Positions 1 through 8,924 of a stretch of DNA of 64,000 nucleotides are shown here, in pieces. The stretch covers positions 1 to 64,000 of the forward strand of contig NZ_JWLD01000025.1 of the NCBI RefSeq assembly GCF_000813725.1. The letters run 5' to 3'. Position 1 is the first letter of the stretch; every line of letters starts with the position of its first letter. The notes below the pieces were generated by a model. It had not been told where the DNA came from. It did no database searches and was given only the letters and a program-made list of their open reading frames with translations. Origin of the DNA: Leisingera sp. ANG-Vp (lineage in GTDB: Bacteria > Pseudomonadota > Alphaproteobacteria > Rhodobacterales > Rhodobacteraceae). A program made the position numbers and the translations under genes.

Positions 1-333
1 TCAGCGCCGCCGGTGAGGGGTGTTCTATGTTTAGCGCCGGAGAGTCGCAACCCCTTTTTTGAAGTTTCCATGACTTTTTACCAGCCGCCCAAATAAACTC
101 AATAAAAACAGCATCTTGAACAGGTCTAAAACGCTCCTTGCGTGTTTGCAAGCTGGTTGCCTTGGCGCCCTTTCAAGTTCACTCCAATGGGCTTGTTGAA
201 GCGGGGCACAAGATATTGCGGCCAACAACAGAGCGAACACAAGTGCGGCCGGAGCCAGCGAGTCGCAGCAGGGGGAATCTCCTGCGGCCTCCTTGCTGAT
301 TCCGCTGGGTTTTCCGCTGTTGCGGCCGGTATC
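1..333. other. Left-edge intergenic region without a supported gene
   Basis: No convincing coding sequence is seen between the left edge and the end of pxpA. The only clear element is a leftward promoter with an A/T-rich upstream region (about positions 22-115). Short open frames here are low in informative residues and overlap that promoter or pxpA. No rho-independent terminator is evident after pxpA. Confidence 0.5.
22..50 (-). promoter_or_regulatory. Strong sigma-70-like promoter firing off the left edge
   Basis: On the minus strand a -35 element TTGCGA (50 to 45) and a -10 element TAGAAC (27 to 22) are separated by exactly 17 bases. Upstream, to about position 115, the DNA is rich in A and T runs in an otherwise GC-rich region, resembling an UP element. 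Transcription would start near position 15 and run out of the window. The layout resembles alphaproteobacterial rRNA promoters, so an rRNA operon to the left is possible but not shown. Confidence 0.6.
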
Positions 334-1107
334 TCAGCCTTTGCGCCCTTGGAACTGATGGATTTCCACCCCGCCTGCTGTCAGGCTGCTCCGGACTGAC
401 TGCGCCAGGTCCACGGCCTCGGCGGTATCGCCATGCAGGCAGATGGTGTCGATCGCTGCCGGGATGCGCTTGCCGCTTTCAGTGATGATGGCGCCTTCCT
501 GCACCATCTGCAGGATGCGCGGCCCTGCCAGTTCCGGGTCATGGATCACCGCCCCGGGCTGAGAGCGGTCAACAAGCGTGCCATCGTCGTTATAGGCCCG
601 GTCGGCAAAAATCTCACCGCACCAGTTGCAGCCGAGCCCGCGCACCACCTCTTCCATGGCGGTCGCCGCCAGCACCATGATGATGATCTCCGGATCGACG
701 TCCAAAGCAGCCTCATAGCAAGCACGGGCCATTGCGTGGTCAACGCAGGCCATGTTGGAGAGCGCCCCATGCAGCTTCAGGTGCCGGACCCGGGTGCCCG
801 CCGCCTGCGCCATGCCTTGAGCGGCGCCCAGCTGATACCGGATCATATTGGCCAGCGTGCCATGCGGCACATGCATCTTGCGGCGGCCAAAGCCCTGCAA
901 ATCCAGAAACCCGGGATGGGCGCCGATGCCAACGCCATTGTCCCGCGCCATCGCCATGGTCCTTGCCATCACATCCGGGTCGCCCGCATGGAAGCCGCAG
1001 GCAATGTTGGCTGAAGAGACAATGTCCAGCAGTGCCGCATCGTCGCCCATGTTCCAAGGCCCGAAGCTTTCGCCCATGTCTGCGTTCAGGTCGACGGATT
1101 TGGTCAT
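334..1107 (-). CDS. pxpA: 5-oxoprolinase subunit PxpA (LamB/YcsF family)
   Basis: This is a 257-residue cytoplasmic protein of the LamB/YcsF family. With PxpB and PxpC it makes the ATP-dependent 5-oxoprolinase that opens pyroglutamate to glutamate. The N-terminus has the family pattern DLNADMGESFG, followed by ANIACGFHAGDP and IGAHPGF, as in PxpA proteins. It is the last gene of a leftward pxpB-pxpC-pxpA operon, and its ATG overlaps the end of pxpC by 4 bases. The subunit order B-C-A and tight coupling support the assignment. Length is normal for the family (about 250). Confidence 0.93.
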   Translation of the reverse strand: MTKSVDLNADMGESFGPWNMGDDAALLDIVSSANIACGFHAGDPDVMARTMAMARDNGVGIGAHPGFLDLQGFGRRKMHVPHGTLANMIRYQLGAAQGMAQAAGTRVRHLKLHGALSNMACVDHAMARACYEAALDVDPEIIIMVLAATAMEEVVRGLGCNWCGEIFADRAYNDDGTLVDRSQPGAVIHDPELAGPRILQMVQEGAIITESGKRIPAAIDTICLHGDTAEAVDLAQSVRSSLTAGGVEIHQFQGRKG

Positions 1108-2135
1108 TGGGTTTCTCCTGTGGCGAAAGGATCTGCATCTGCGGAGACAGCCCCGCTGATCAATTGATAGGATAGCAAATCGCGGATGGCGGCAGGATCA
1201 CGCAGCAAAGGTTTGCAAGCGCTCGGAAGCGCCTTCACCGCAGCATCCGACTTGGCCTGCGCCTCCAGCCCCTCTTCCAGGCTGATCCAGCGGAAGCGGA
1301 AGGCGGCACCGGCCTGGGCCTGCGCCACCTTGGGCAGGTCGCAGGGCAGCACCGTGCCGATCCGGGGGTAGCCGCCGGTGGTCTGGCACTCGCGCAGCAG
1401 CACAAAGGGCTTGCCGTCGCCGGTCATCTGCACATCGCCTGGCAGGATCACCTCGGACAGGATATTGAGCTGGCCCGCGGCGGCAAAGCCCTCGCCGTCC
1501 GAAACCATCTCGATCCCCATCCGGTTGGCGCGGCTGCCGCGGCTGAAGGCCGTGGCCGTAAACCGGCTGCGCACTTCATCCGGGAACAGGTGGCTTTGGA
1601 AACTTTCGACGATACGCAATTCGCCCCCCTGAAAACGGTCCTCCGCTGTCAGAGCCAGACCTGTTTCCATGTTCTGGTCCTGGCCGCCAGGCAGAAAGTC
1701 TCCGGCTTTTGCCGCCTGCCCCAGCCCCGCCATCAGATGCACCGCGCGGGCGCCCAGAAGCGGATCTGTTGCGATGCCGCCGCCCAGATGCAGATAGCCG
1801 TAGACACCGGACCGGGCCGCACCGATTGACAGCCGCTGCCCCGCTTCCATGCGGTGCGAGGCGTTCCAGGCCAGCGCCTCGCCATCCAGCGCGGCCGCCA
1901 TCGGCGCGCCGGTCAGGGCAATGCGCAAGGGGCCGGCGGCCTCAAACTCGCCGCCCATACCGCCCATTTCCAAGGCCGCAAAACCGGGATCCTGGCGCAG
2001 CAGTGCAGCCCCTTCGGCCAGAGCCAGCGGGTCTGCCGCACCGCCTTGGGAGACCCCCTGCCCCAGCAGCCCGGGGCGGCCCAAGTCCTGGACCGAGGCC
2101 GCCGGCCCGATCCGCAGGATCCGCAGACCGCTCAT
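1104..2135 (-). CDS. pxpC: 5-oxoprolinase subunit PxpC (biotin-dependent carboxyltransferase domain family)
   Basis: This 343-residue protein belongs to the allophanate hydrolase subunit 2/KipA family, now PxpC of the 5-oxoprolinase complex. Family segments include LGRPGLLGQGVSQGGAADPLA near the N-terminus and the RECQTTGGYPRIGTV stretch past the middle. An open frame extends 17 codons upstream. I place the start at MSGLRILRIG because its ATG overlaps the pxpB stop codon in an ATGA arrangement and lines up with the usual family N-terminus. Partners are PxpA and PxpB. Confidence 0.92.
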   Translation of the reverse strand: MSGLRILRIGPAASVQDLGRPGLLGQGVSQGGAADPLALAEGAALLRQDPGFAALEMGGMGGEFEAAGPLRIALTGAPMAAALDGEALAWNASHRMEAGQRLSIGAARSGVYGYLHLGGGIATDPLLGARAVHLMAGLGQAAKAGDFLPGGQDQNMETGLALTAEDRFQGGELRIVESFQSHLFPDEVRSRFTATAFSRGSRANRMGIEMVSDGEGFAAAGQLNILSEVILPGDVQMTGDGKPFVLLRECQTTGGYPRIGTVLPCDLPKVAQAQAGAAFRFRWISLEEGLEAQAKSDAAVKALPSACKPLLRDPAAIRDLLSYQLISGAVSADADPFATGETQ

Positions 2136-2887
2136 GCGGCGATCTCCGAGACGATGGCGCCGCCGCGCCGAGAGTCTTCTTGGCAATGCTTCAGGAAATC
2201 CGGCTTGGAAACCGGCTCAAACACCATCTCGTCCCCGGGGCGCAGAGCAAAGGGATGCGCCGCCTCCGGTTCAAACAGCGTTAGTCCGGTTTGGCCGACA
2301 TGGCGCCAGCCGGTGGGAGCAGAAGTGGCAAACAGCACAAACTGGCGGATCGCCTGCACCAGAGCACCGCGCGGCACCTTTGGGGTCAGACCCGTCTGGC
2401 GCGGCAGGTCCCATTCGGGCCCCAGCGAACCCAGATAAGGCTGGCCAGGGGCAAACCCGATCGTCAGCACCCGCACGCGCGCGCTCCCCAGGCTGTCGAT
2501 GGCCTGCGCTTCGGTCATGCCGGCAGCATCTGCGGCCTCCGCCAGCTGCGGTGCAAGTTCGGTGCCATAGACTGTTGGCACCCGCCAGAACCGCCGCCCT
2601 GCAGGCAAAGCCGCCAGAGACCAGTCCTGTGCCGTCAGCAGATCCTGCAGCCGGGCCTCCAGAACACTGTGCGGCAGGAGGGAGGGATCAAAGCGGACAA
2701 ACACCGAGGCCAAGGAGGCCATTGTCTCGGCGACACCATCCAGCGCCAGCGCATCCACCGCACTGCGGAAGGCCAGCGCTGCCCGGTTCGAAGGCTCACT
2801 CAAACTGCCGGCGAAGCTCACCAGCAGCCCATTCAGCCCCGCCCGCCGGATCAACGGATAAGCTGGCGCTTCCTGGCTGCTGGTCAT
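2132..2887 (-). CDS. pxpB: 5-oxoprolinase subunit PxpB (KipI/allophanate hydrolase subunit 1 family)
   Basis: First gene of the leftward pxp operon, 251 residues, cytoplasmic. The C-terminal half carries the KipI/PxpB signature GFAPGQPYLGSL followed by LPRQTGLTPKVPRGALV and FEPEAAHPFALRPGDEM, with TGWRHVGQT between. A GGGGAG ribosome site lies a few bases before the ATG. In Bacillus, KipI also inhibits a sporulation kinase. Outside sporulating bacteria the pxpB-pxpC-pxpA set acts in pyroglutamate salvage, which is the role expected here. Confidence 0.92.
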   Translation of the reverse strand: MTSSQEAPAYPLIRRAGLNGLLVSFAGSLSEPSNRAALAFRSAVDALALDGVAETMASLASVFVRFDPSLLPHSVLEARLQDLLTAQDWSLAALPAGRRFWRVPTVYGTELAPQLAEAADAAGMTEAQAIDSLGSARVRVLTIGFAPGQPYLGSLGPEWDLPRQTGLTPKVPRGALVQAIRQFVLFATSAPTGWRHVGQTGLTLFEPEAAHPFALRPGDEMVFEPVSKPDFLKHCQEDSRRGGAIVSEIAA

Positions 2888-2986
2888 GTGTTCTCCCCGT
2901 CGTTTTGCGCGCCAGCGTCGCGGCGCGGACGGGGAGTGTCAACACATCAAATTCGGGCAATCCCTTCTGCCCGAACGGCACAAGCC

Positions 2987-4444
2987 TCAGAAATCGTCCC
3001 AGCCGTGGGCCGCTGCCAGCGGCGCGGCGCCAAAGCCGTCCGCCGCCGGCGCTGCCGGAGCCTGAAACTGCACCACTTCTGCAGCCGGAGCCGACGCCAG
3101 AGGAGTGCCGGTTTTGAACTTGGCCACCTCCTGTGTCAGCTGGCCGGCATCTGCAGACAGCAAACGGCTGGCAGCCGACGTTTCTTCCACCATCGCTGCA
3201 TTCTGCTGGGTCACTTGATCCAGCTGCGAGACACCCATGTTGATTTCACCAAGCGACGTCGCCTGCTCCTTGGCGCCCGCGGCAATGCGGCTGATGTGGG
3301 TTGAGATTGTGCCCACGCTTTCAATGATTTGCTGAAGCTCCTCGCCGGTCTTGCCAACCAGGTCAACGCCGCTGGCCACCTGCTGTTTGCTTTCGCCAAT
3401 CAGCTGCTTGATTTCCCCAGCAGCCCCGGCTGAGCGCTGCGCCAAGGCGCGCACTTCCGAAGCCACCACAGCGAAACCGCGGCCGGCTTCGCCCGCACGG
3501 GCTGCCTCGACCCCGGCATTCAGCGCCAGCAGGTTGGTCTGGAAGGCAATGTCGTCGATCATGCCAATGATCTTGGCAATCTCTTCCGAAGAGGTCTCGA
3601 TCTGCGACATCGCCTCCACCGCATCTTTGACCACCTTGCCGCTGTGCTCGGCAGTGGCTTTGGCCTCAATGACAATGCCCTCCACCTTTTGCGCACCCTC
3701 CGCCGAGGACTGAACCGTTTCCGTCAGCTCTTCAATGGCGGCGGCCGTCTGCTCCAGTGTCGCCGCCTGGCTTTCAGTGCGCTGCGACAGGTCGCCCGCG
3801 GACTTCGAAATCTCGCCCGCCGTGCGCTGTACCGCGCCCGAGACCTGGGTTACTGAACCCATAGCAGTTTCCAGCTGCTCAGCCGAGCGGTTAAAAGCCT
3901 CACCCAGCGCGCCAATATCGGGCTGATCCGACAGTTTGACGCGGGCGCCCAGGTCGCCCTGGCTCATTGCATCCAGCCCCTTGGCAATTTCCTGCAGACC
4001 CTGGCGGCGCACGGTGACATCGGTGGCCACAGCTACAACCCGATCAATCGCGCCATCCGCCCCTTTCACCGGCGCATAGGCCACCTGAAGCCACACTGTG
4101 GCGCCGTCCTTCGCCCGCCGCGGAAACTGGCCGCGAACCACTTCGCCATTTGCAAGATCCTGCCAGAACGCCTTGTATTCCGCGCTTGCAGCAACTTCAC
4201 TACCCGCAAACATCGCGTAGTTCCGGTCAACAACCTCCTCCAGCCGGTACCCCATTACCGCAAGAAAATTTCCGTTTGCCGCCAGAATTGTGCCATCCGG
4301 CTTGAACTGGACCACTGCCTGGGTGCGGTCCACCACACTGGCCATCAGTTTGGCCCCGTCATCCTGGGCGGCGGGCTTGGCCTTCTTGGTCTTGAAAAAC
4401 AATGAGAATACTCCGCGCGTCTGTGATTCTTTGAAAGACGCCAT
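2987..4444 (-). CDS. Soluble methyl-accepting chemotaxis protein with PAS domain
   Basis: A 485-residue chemoreceptor. Residues about 35-150 form a PAS domain ([18 protein letters not shown], then the TDVTVRRQ exit). A short HAMP-like stretch covers about 155-210, and the rest is a long coiled-coil signalling domain with the conserved hairpin tip around 290-335 ([20 protein letters not shown]). No transmembrane segment is present, so it is probably cytoplasmic and senses an internal or redox cue. The final five residues, GWDDF, after an Ala/Pro-rich linker fit the xWxxF tether that recruits CheR/CheB. No other chemotaxis gene is adjacent. Confidence 0.9.
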   Translation of the reverse strand: MASFKESQTRGVFSLFFKTKKAKPAAQDDGAKLMASVVDRTQAVVQFKPDGTILAANGNFLAVMGYRLEEVVDRNYAMFAGSEVAASAEYKAFWQDLANGEVVRGQFPRRAKDGATVWLQVAYAPVKGADGAIDRVVAVATDVTVRRQGLQEIAKGLDAMSQGDLGARVKLSDQPDIGALGEAFNRSAEQLETAMGSVTQVSGAVQRTAGEISKSAGDLSQRTESQAATLEQTAAAIEELTETVQSSAEGAQKVEGIVIEAKATAEHSGKVVKDAVEAMSQIETSSEEIAKIIGMIDDIAFQTNLLALNAGVEAARAGEAGRGFAVVASEVRALAQRSAGAAGEIKQLIGESKQQVASGVDLVGKTGEELQQIIESVGTISTHISRIAAGAKEQATSLGEINMGVSQLDQVTQQNAAMVEETSAASRLLSADAGQLTQEVAKFKTGTPLASAPAAEVVQFQAPAAPAADGFGAAPLAAAHGWDDF

Positions 4445-4817
4445 CGGAGTACCGTGAAACCAACAGAAAATTGTTAATCCGGCTGAGGTCCCGCCCGCTC
4501 CGGTTCAACTGCGTTAATGCCGGATGAACCCGCCTTCTTCCGCCTAACGGCCAGCGCCCATATATCCGGGCCTGATTCAGCGCCGTTCCAGCCCCCAGGG
4601 AGCCTCTAACCAGGTTGAGCATGCGGACCTGCAGCAGGATATTGAAACACCTAGGAAGCTGGCAGATCCGGGTCGCAGCCGCACCCAGCATCCTGCGTGT
4701 CTTGAATTTCCCTTCAGGAACATCACGTAAAGCTCACAGGCCGTTACAGCGCAAACGCTTGCCAGCGCGCGCCAGGCCTTTAAGGTATTTCCCAAGAGCA
4801 CCTTTCGGAGACCCTGA
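4445..4817. other. Divergent intergenic region between chemoreceptor and radical SAM gene
   Basis: About 370 bases separate two divergently transcribed genes, so promoters for both must lie here. I could not find a convincing -35/-10 pair on either strand. The plus-strand gene has a GGAG ribosome site at about 4806-4809. Open frames crossing this region have no recognisable protein features. No RNA gene was recognised. Confidence 0.4.
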
Positions 4818-5858
4818 ATGAAAGATCTCGCCCCCGCGCCGGACCTCCGTCCGGAGACCGCGCAGCCAGACCTGCCCGAAAATCCGCCCGGCCTGCATGA
4901 GCGCGCCCTGCACTTCCTGGCCCGCTTCCTGCCGCTGGCCTATTTCAAGCGTCCGCCCAAGATCATCATCATCGACGCCACCAACAGCTGCAACCTGCGC
5001 TGCCCGGTTTGCCCCGTGACCTTTGCCATGCAGCGCAAGCGCGGCATGATGAAACCTAATGTGTTCCGCAAGATCATCGACGACTTCAAGGACCAGCGGG
5101 AAAAGCCTGCGATCTACTTTAGCTTCTCGGGCGAACCGACCCTGCACAAGGACCTGCCGGATTTCATCGAATATGCTCATGAAAACGGACATGACACCTA
5201 CCTGTCGACCAACGCCACCCGCCTGACGCCCGAAATGAGCGAACGGCTGATCCGCTCCGGCCTGGCGCGGGTCAACCTCTGCATGGACGGTTTTTCAAAA
5301 GAGGCTCAGGAAACCTACCGGGTCAATTCCGATTTCGACAAGGTGAAGGCCAGCATCGAAGAGTTCCTGACCATCAAAAAGGAGATCGGCTCCAAGTCGC
5401 CGGTCACCGTGCTGCAGACGCTGCTCACCAGCTATTCCGAGCCGCAGATGGACGAGATGGAGGCCTGGGCCAAGGACGCTGGCTTCGACCGGGTGCGCTT
5501 CAAGACCTTCTCGATCGGCTCTTACACTTCGGCCGACCAGAAGCGCGAGTTTGCCCATTTCCTGCCGCGCCAGAAGGAACTCCGCCGCCATCCGCGCCAC
5601 ACCAGCCACGCCATGTGCACAGTGCCGCTGTTCCAGTCGGTGGTGTTCTGGAACGGCGACCTTGGCCTGTGCTGCATCGACTACGACCAGGTGATCCAGC
5701 TGCCCAACGTCGAAAAGGACGGCTTTCTCGCAGCCTACCGCTCGGACGAAGCCGCCCGCGCCCGCAAACGCGGCTTCCTCAAGCAGTTCGGCATCTGCAA
5801 GACCTGCTCCTTCTCCAACGCCGAGAACATGGGCATCCGCCGCGATCTGAAAAAATAA
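4818..5858 (+). CDS. Radical SAM protein with SPASM-like C-terminal cysteines
   Basis: 346 residues. The radical SAM cluster motif is CNLRCPVC (Cys58, Cys62, Cys65), which binds a [4Fe-4S] cluster and S-adenosylmethionine. It is followed by the FSFSGEPTLHKDL glycine-rich segment typical of the AdoMet site. Near the C-terminus, cysteines in AMCTVPLF, GLCCIDYD and GICKTCSF suggest an auxiliary cluster of SPASM type, usual in peptide- or sugar-modifying members. The substrate is unknown. No precursor-peptide gene is visible beside it, and the downstream neighbour is convergent. The start follows a GGAG site. Confidence 0.82.
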   Translation: MKDLAPAPDLRPETAQPDLPENPPGLHERALHFLARFLPLAYFKRPPKIIIIDATNSCNLRCPVCPVTFAMQRKRGMMKPNVFRKIIDDFKDQREKPAIYFSFSGEPTLHKDLPDFIEYAHENGHDTYLSTNATRLTPEMSERLIRSGLARVNLCMDGFSKEAQETYRVNSDFDKVKASIEEFLTIKKEIGSKSPVTVLQTLLTSYSEPQMDEMEAWAKDAGFDRVRFKTFSIGSYTSADQKREFAHFLPRQKELRRHPRHTSHAMCTVPLFQSVVFWNGDLGLCCIDYDQVIQLPNVEKDGFLAAYRSDEAARARKRGFLKQFGICKTCSFSNAENMGIRRDLKK

Positions 5859-5931
5859 GCGCGCAGCCCAGGCTGCACGCTTCCGCTTCTTTCTGGTCCC
5901 CAATACCCTGGGGGTGAAGGCCGTCAGGCCT

Positions 5932-5950
5932 GAGGGGGCAAAGCCCCCTC
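5932..5950. terminator. Hairpin between convergent genes, possible bidirectional terminator
   Basis: A perfect 8-base stem GAGGGGGC/GCCCCCTC with loop AAA lies between the ends of the radical SAM gene and the convergent dioxygenase gene. There is no T run, so intrinsic termination is uncertain; position and stability are the main support. Confidence 0.45.
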
Positions 5951-5955
5951 CTCCC

Positions 5956-6756
5956 TTACCGCTGCAGCAGCACCGGGAACCAGTCTTCGCGCAGGCGCTG
6001 GCCGGGCTGCATATCGTGGCCCGGGAACGGCGGCGAGGTGCGGCCCGGGCGCTCCACATAGCGCGCATCATCTCCGACCAGACGCAGCGAGAACGCGCGG
6101 CGGCGCGAGGCTGAGGTATTGCCCCGGGCGCCATGCAGGATCTTGTAGTTGAAGGCCACCGCATCGCCCGGCTGCATTTCGTACTCCAGCACAGTCATGC
6201 CGTCCTCGGCATCCGGGTCCGGAACCGCCATGTACTGGCCCTCATCCGGGAAGAAATCCTCCTCTGACACCCAGCGGGTCGGCAGCACTTCCTTCTCCCA
6301 TTTATGCGAGCCCGCCACGCAGCGCAGCGCAGCTTCCTTCACCTCGTCCAGCGGCGACCAGAAGCTGATGGTCTGCTGGCCTTCAACAAAGTAATAGGGC
6401 CCGTCCTGGTGCCACGGCGTCGGCATCGAGGTGCCCGGCTCCTTGACCAGCACGTGGTCGTGGAACATCTGCACCGAAGAAGACTTCATCAGATCGGCTG
6501 CAACTTCGGCAACCGGCGACTGCTCGATGGCCTGCTGAAACTCAGGGATCCGGGTCCAGTTGCAGTAGTCGTCAAAGAAGCGGCCGGTCTGGCCTTCCTT
6601 CTTGTTTTCCGAAGCATAAGGCCCCGGCTTTTCCATATTCGCTGCAACGCCGTTGCGCAGCAATTCGACCTGATCCGCAAACAGGCCCCGGATCAGCACG
6701 ACGCCATCGCGCTGGAACTGCTCGACATGTTCCTGGGTGATTAAGGGGTGGACCAT
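5956..6756 (-). CDS. Phytanoyl-CoA dioxygenase (PhyH) family protein
   Basis: A 266-residue Fe(II)/2-oxoglutarate-dependent oxygenase of the PhyH family, probably hydroxylating an acyl or small organic substrate that cannot be named from sequence. The metal triad is visible: H and D in TPWHQDGPYYF and the distal H in ILHGARGNTS, with RRRAFSLRLVGDD providing the 2-oxoglutarate arginine. The frame extends 32 codons upstream, but I choose MVHPLITQEHVEQF because a GCGGAGGC ribosome site precedes it and it matches the family N-terminus. A divergent LysR gene lies 99 bases away and probably regulates it. Confidence 0.85.
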   Translation of the reverse strand: MVHPLITQEHVEQFQRDGVVLIRGLFADQVELLRNGVAANMEKPGPYASENKKEGQTGRFFDDYCNWTRIPEFQQAIEQSPVAEVAADLMKSSSVQMFHDHVLVKEPGTSMPTPWHQDGPYYFVEGQQTISFWSPLDEVKEAALRCVAGSHKWEKEVLPTRWVSEEDFFPDEGQYMAVPDPDAEDGMTVLEYEMQPGDAVAFNYKILHGARGNTSASRRRAFSLRLVGDDARYVERPGRTSPPFPGHDMQPGQRLREDWFPVLLQR

Positions 6757-6855
6757 TTCTGCCTCCGCTGCTGAATGATGCATTTCTGATGCGTCCTTCC
6801 TGCCGCGGCAAAGACATAGTTTCAAATCATATCTTTCTAATATACCCTTCATCTC

Positions 6856-7788
6856 ATGTTATACCTCACCCTGCGCCACTACGAATACATCTGCGCCGTT
6901 GCACGGCATGGCAGCCTGTCCGCCGCGGCCGAGGCTGTGCATGTCAGCCAGCCAGCCCTGTCGGCAGCGCTCAGCCGGATCGAGGACCATCTGGGCCACC
7001 CGCTGTTCCTGCGCCGCCGCGGCGCCGCCTTGGCGCTGACGCCGCAAGGGCGGCTGTTTGCTGAGAAGGCACAGGCGCTGCTGGAGCAGGCCGCGCAGCT
7101 GGAAGATCCCAAAGGTGCAGGAGCTGGACAGCAACAGCTGGTTCTGGCGTGTTTCGCGGACCTCGCTCCGTTCCTGCTTGCGCCAGCGCTCAAAGCCCTG
7201 CGCGAAGCTCTGCCGGACGTTGAAATCAGCCATCGCGCCTGCGGGTTCGAGCCCTTGATCGCCGCGTTGACAGGCGGCGAGGCAGATCTGGCCATCACCT
7301 ATGACCTGGGGCTGGATGCCGGTTTCAGCCGGGCCGAACTCGGCCGGTACGTCCCGCATGCACTGGTGCCGCCGGAGCATCCGCTGGCAAAGCGAAGCGG
7401 CATCACCCTCGAGGAGCTCACGCAATACCCTCTTGTCCTCTCACAGGAAGGCATGTCGCTGCAGCACATGCTGGGGCTGTTCAAGACGCACGGGCTGGTG
7501 CCGCGGATCGCACACCGGGCGGATTCGCTTGAGCTATTGCGCAGCCTGGCAGCCAATGGCGAGGGGGTTGGCATCAGTTACAGCCTGCCGCCCGGCGGGA
7601 TGAGCTATGACGGCAAACCCCTGCGTGCGGTGCCGGTCACCGATCCGGCAGCTTCAGAGCCGGTGATTCTCGCCGCCCATGCGCAGCTGCCCGGGGCCTC
7701 CCCAGCCTTCCAGGCACATGAGATTCTGCGGAATGTTTTGAGTGCCGGCGGGTCAGACCTTGCGCAGGCGGATCACCACGTCGACTGA
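6856..7788 (+). CDS. LysR-family transcriptional regulator
   Basis: 310 residues. The N-terminal winged helix-turn-helix is clear (about residues 5-65: LRHYEYICAVARHGSLSAAA, then VSQPALSAALSRIEDHLG and LTPQG), followed by a LysR substrate-binding domain. It is transcribed away from the PhyH-family gene. The 99-base intergenic region is unusually A/T-rich, as expected for shared LysR-controlled promoters. By the usual LysR arrangement it likely activates that gene in response to its substrate. Its 3' end overlaps the convergent irr gene by 36 bases. Confidence 0.88.
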   Translation: MLYLTLRHYEYICAVARHGSLSAAAEAVHVSQPALSAALSRIEDHLGHPLFLRRRGAALALTPQGRLFAEKAQALLEQAAQLEDPKGAGAGQQQLVLACFADLAPFLLAPALKALREALPDVEISHRACGFEPLIAALTGGEADLAITYDLGLDAGFSRAELGRYVPHALVPPEHPLAKRSGITLEELTQYPLVLSQEGMSLQHMLGLFKTHGLVPRIAHRADSLELLRSLAANGEGVGISYSLPPGGMSYDGKPLRAVPVTDPAASEPVILAAHAQLPGASPAFQAHEILRNVLSAGGSDLAQADHHVD

Positions 7789-8169
7789 AGCGATTTCCAT
7801 GCCTTCAGGCGCTTCCGGCAGCTTGTGAATCACCAGGTCCTGCGCCGGCGCGTCGCTGACACGGCCCTCGTCTTCCCAGAAGAAATGGGGGTGGTCGTGG
7901 GTGTTGGTGTCGAAATAGCTCTTGGAGCCGTCCAGCGGGATTTCCTGCAGCACACCGGCATCGCAGAATGCGCGCAGCGTGTTGTAGACGGTGGCCAGCG
8001 ACACCGCAGCCCCGTTTTTCTTGGCGGATTCGAACAGGCTTTCGGCGGTGATGTGGCGGTGTTTGCCGTCGCCGACCAGCAATTCGGCAAGCGCCACCCG
8101 CTGCCGGGTGGGTCTCAGCCCGGCCTCTGTCAGCCAGCGTGTGGCTACTTGTTCGCTGTTTGGCGTCAT
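7753..8169 (-). CDS. irr: Iron response regulator Irr (Fur family)
   Basis: 138 residues from the chosen start. The Fur-family winged helix is evident ([34 protein letters not shown]), as is the [12 protein letters not shown] segment typical of Irr rather than Fur. There are no CxxC zinc motifs at the C-terminus. In alphaproteobacteria Irr senses haem status and controls iron-uptake and haem genes. An ATG 15 bases upstream is also possible, but the chosen ATG has an AGGA site 7 bases before it, and the promoter at 8201-8230 would leave the upstream ATG an untranslated leader of only about 10 bases. Confidence 0.88.
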   Translation of the reverse strand: MTPNSEQVATRWLTEAGLRPTRQRVALAELLVGDGKHRHITAESLFESAKKNGAAVSLATVYNTLRAFCDAGVLQEIPLDGSKSYFDTNTHDHPHFFWEDEGRVSDAPAQDLVIHKLPEAPEGMEIASVDVVIRLRKV

Positions 8170-8200
8170 GAGCAGGTCCTGCATCGCGTTGCTGACCGTA

Positions 8201-8242
8201 TATATAGGAGCAACACCCCGGGTTTTTCAAATGAAATTCATT
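8201..8242 (-). promoter_or_regulatory. irr promoter with adjoining palindrome
   Basis: On the minus strand, -35 TTGAAA (8230 to 8225) and -10 TATATA (8206 to 8201) are 18 bases apart and point to irr. Just upstream of the -35 is the 13-base perfect palindrome AATGAAATTCATT (8230-8242), suited to binding a dimeric regulator. Irr autoregulation is a natural guess but the site is not a clear match to published iron-control elements. Confidence 0.55.
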
Positions 8243-8383
8243 CGCAGCTGGTGCACATTTTCCGGTGCATCTGTGGCACATTCAGCGCAGGAAGTGACGC
8301 AGGGTACCCTTGCGGGACCCTTCGGCCCGGTGTTACAGGGTTTCAGATATACAGACACGAACCTCAGGCAGGAGATGCGCCGG

Positions 8384-8893
8384 ATGGCCGATTACCCCAG
8401 CAGCTTTGACAAGGACGATTTGCTGAAATGCGCGCGGGGCGAGCTGTTTGGGCCGGGCAACGCCCAGCTGCCGGCGCCGCCGATGCTGATGATGGACCGG
8501 ATCACCGAGATTTCCGGCGATGGCGGCGAGCATGGCAAGGGCCATGTGATTGCCGAATTCGACATCACTCCGGACCTGTGGTTCTTTGACTGCCACTTCC
8601 CCGGCAACCCGATCATGCCCGGCTGCCTGGGCCTGGACGGCCTGTGGCAGCTGACCGGCTTCAACCTGGGCTGGCGCGGCTGGCAAGGCCGCGGCTATGC
8701 GCTGGGTGTGGGCGAAGTGAAGCTCACCGGCATGGTCCGCCCGGACCGCAAGATGCTGACCTACCGCATCAACTTCACCAAAGCCATTCAAACCCGCCGC
8801 CTGACCATGGGCGTCGCGGACGGCATCGTCGAAGCCGACGGCGAAGTGATCTACCAGGTCAAGGACATGAAAGTGGCGCTCAGCGAGAGCTAA
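8384..8893 (+). CDS. fabA: 3-hydroxyacyl-ACP dehydratase/isomerase FabA
   Basis: 169 residues, cytoplasmic. FabA dehydrates 3-hydroxydecanoyl-ACP and isomerises trans-2 to cis-3-decenoyl-ACP, the branch point for unsaturated fatty acids. The active-site histidine is in [12 protein letters not shown] (His71) and the aspartate in CLGLDGLWQ (Asp85). The N-terminus [16 protein letters not shown] matches the usual start. A GGAG site sits 9 bases before the chosen ATG; another ATG 9 bases upstream has the GGAG directly abutting. Its partner genes fabB-fabI lie beyond a convergent DUF2189 gene. Confidence 0.95.
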   Translation: MADYPSSFDKDDLLKCARGELFGPGNAQLPAPPMLMMDRITEISGDGGEHGKGHVIAEFDITPDLWFFDCHFPGNPIMPGCLGLDGLWQLTGFNLGWRGWQGRGYALGVGEVKLTGMVRPDRKMLTYRINFTKAIQTRRLTMGVADGIVEADGEVIYQVKDMKVALSES

Positions 8894-8924
8894 GCCCCGG
8901 CCTTTAAGGGCCAAGCAAGATCAG

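Noticed and set aside
31-240. 69-codon minus-strand ORF near the left edge
   Set aside because: It overlaps the predicted leftward promoter and upstream A/T region and has no conserved features.
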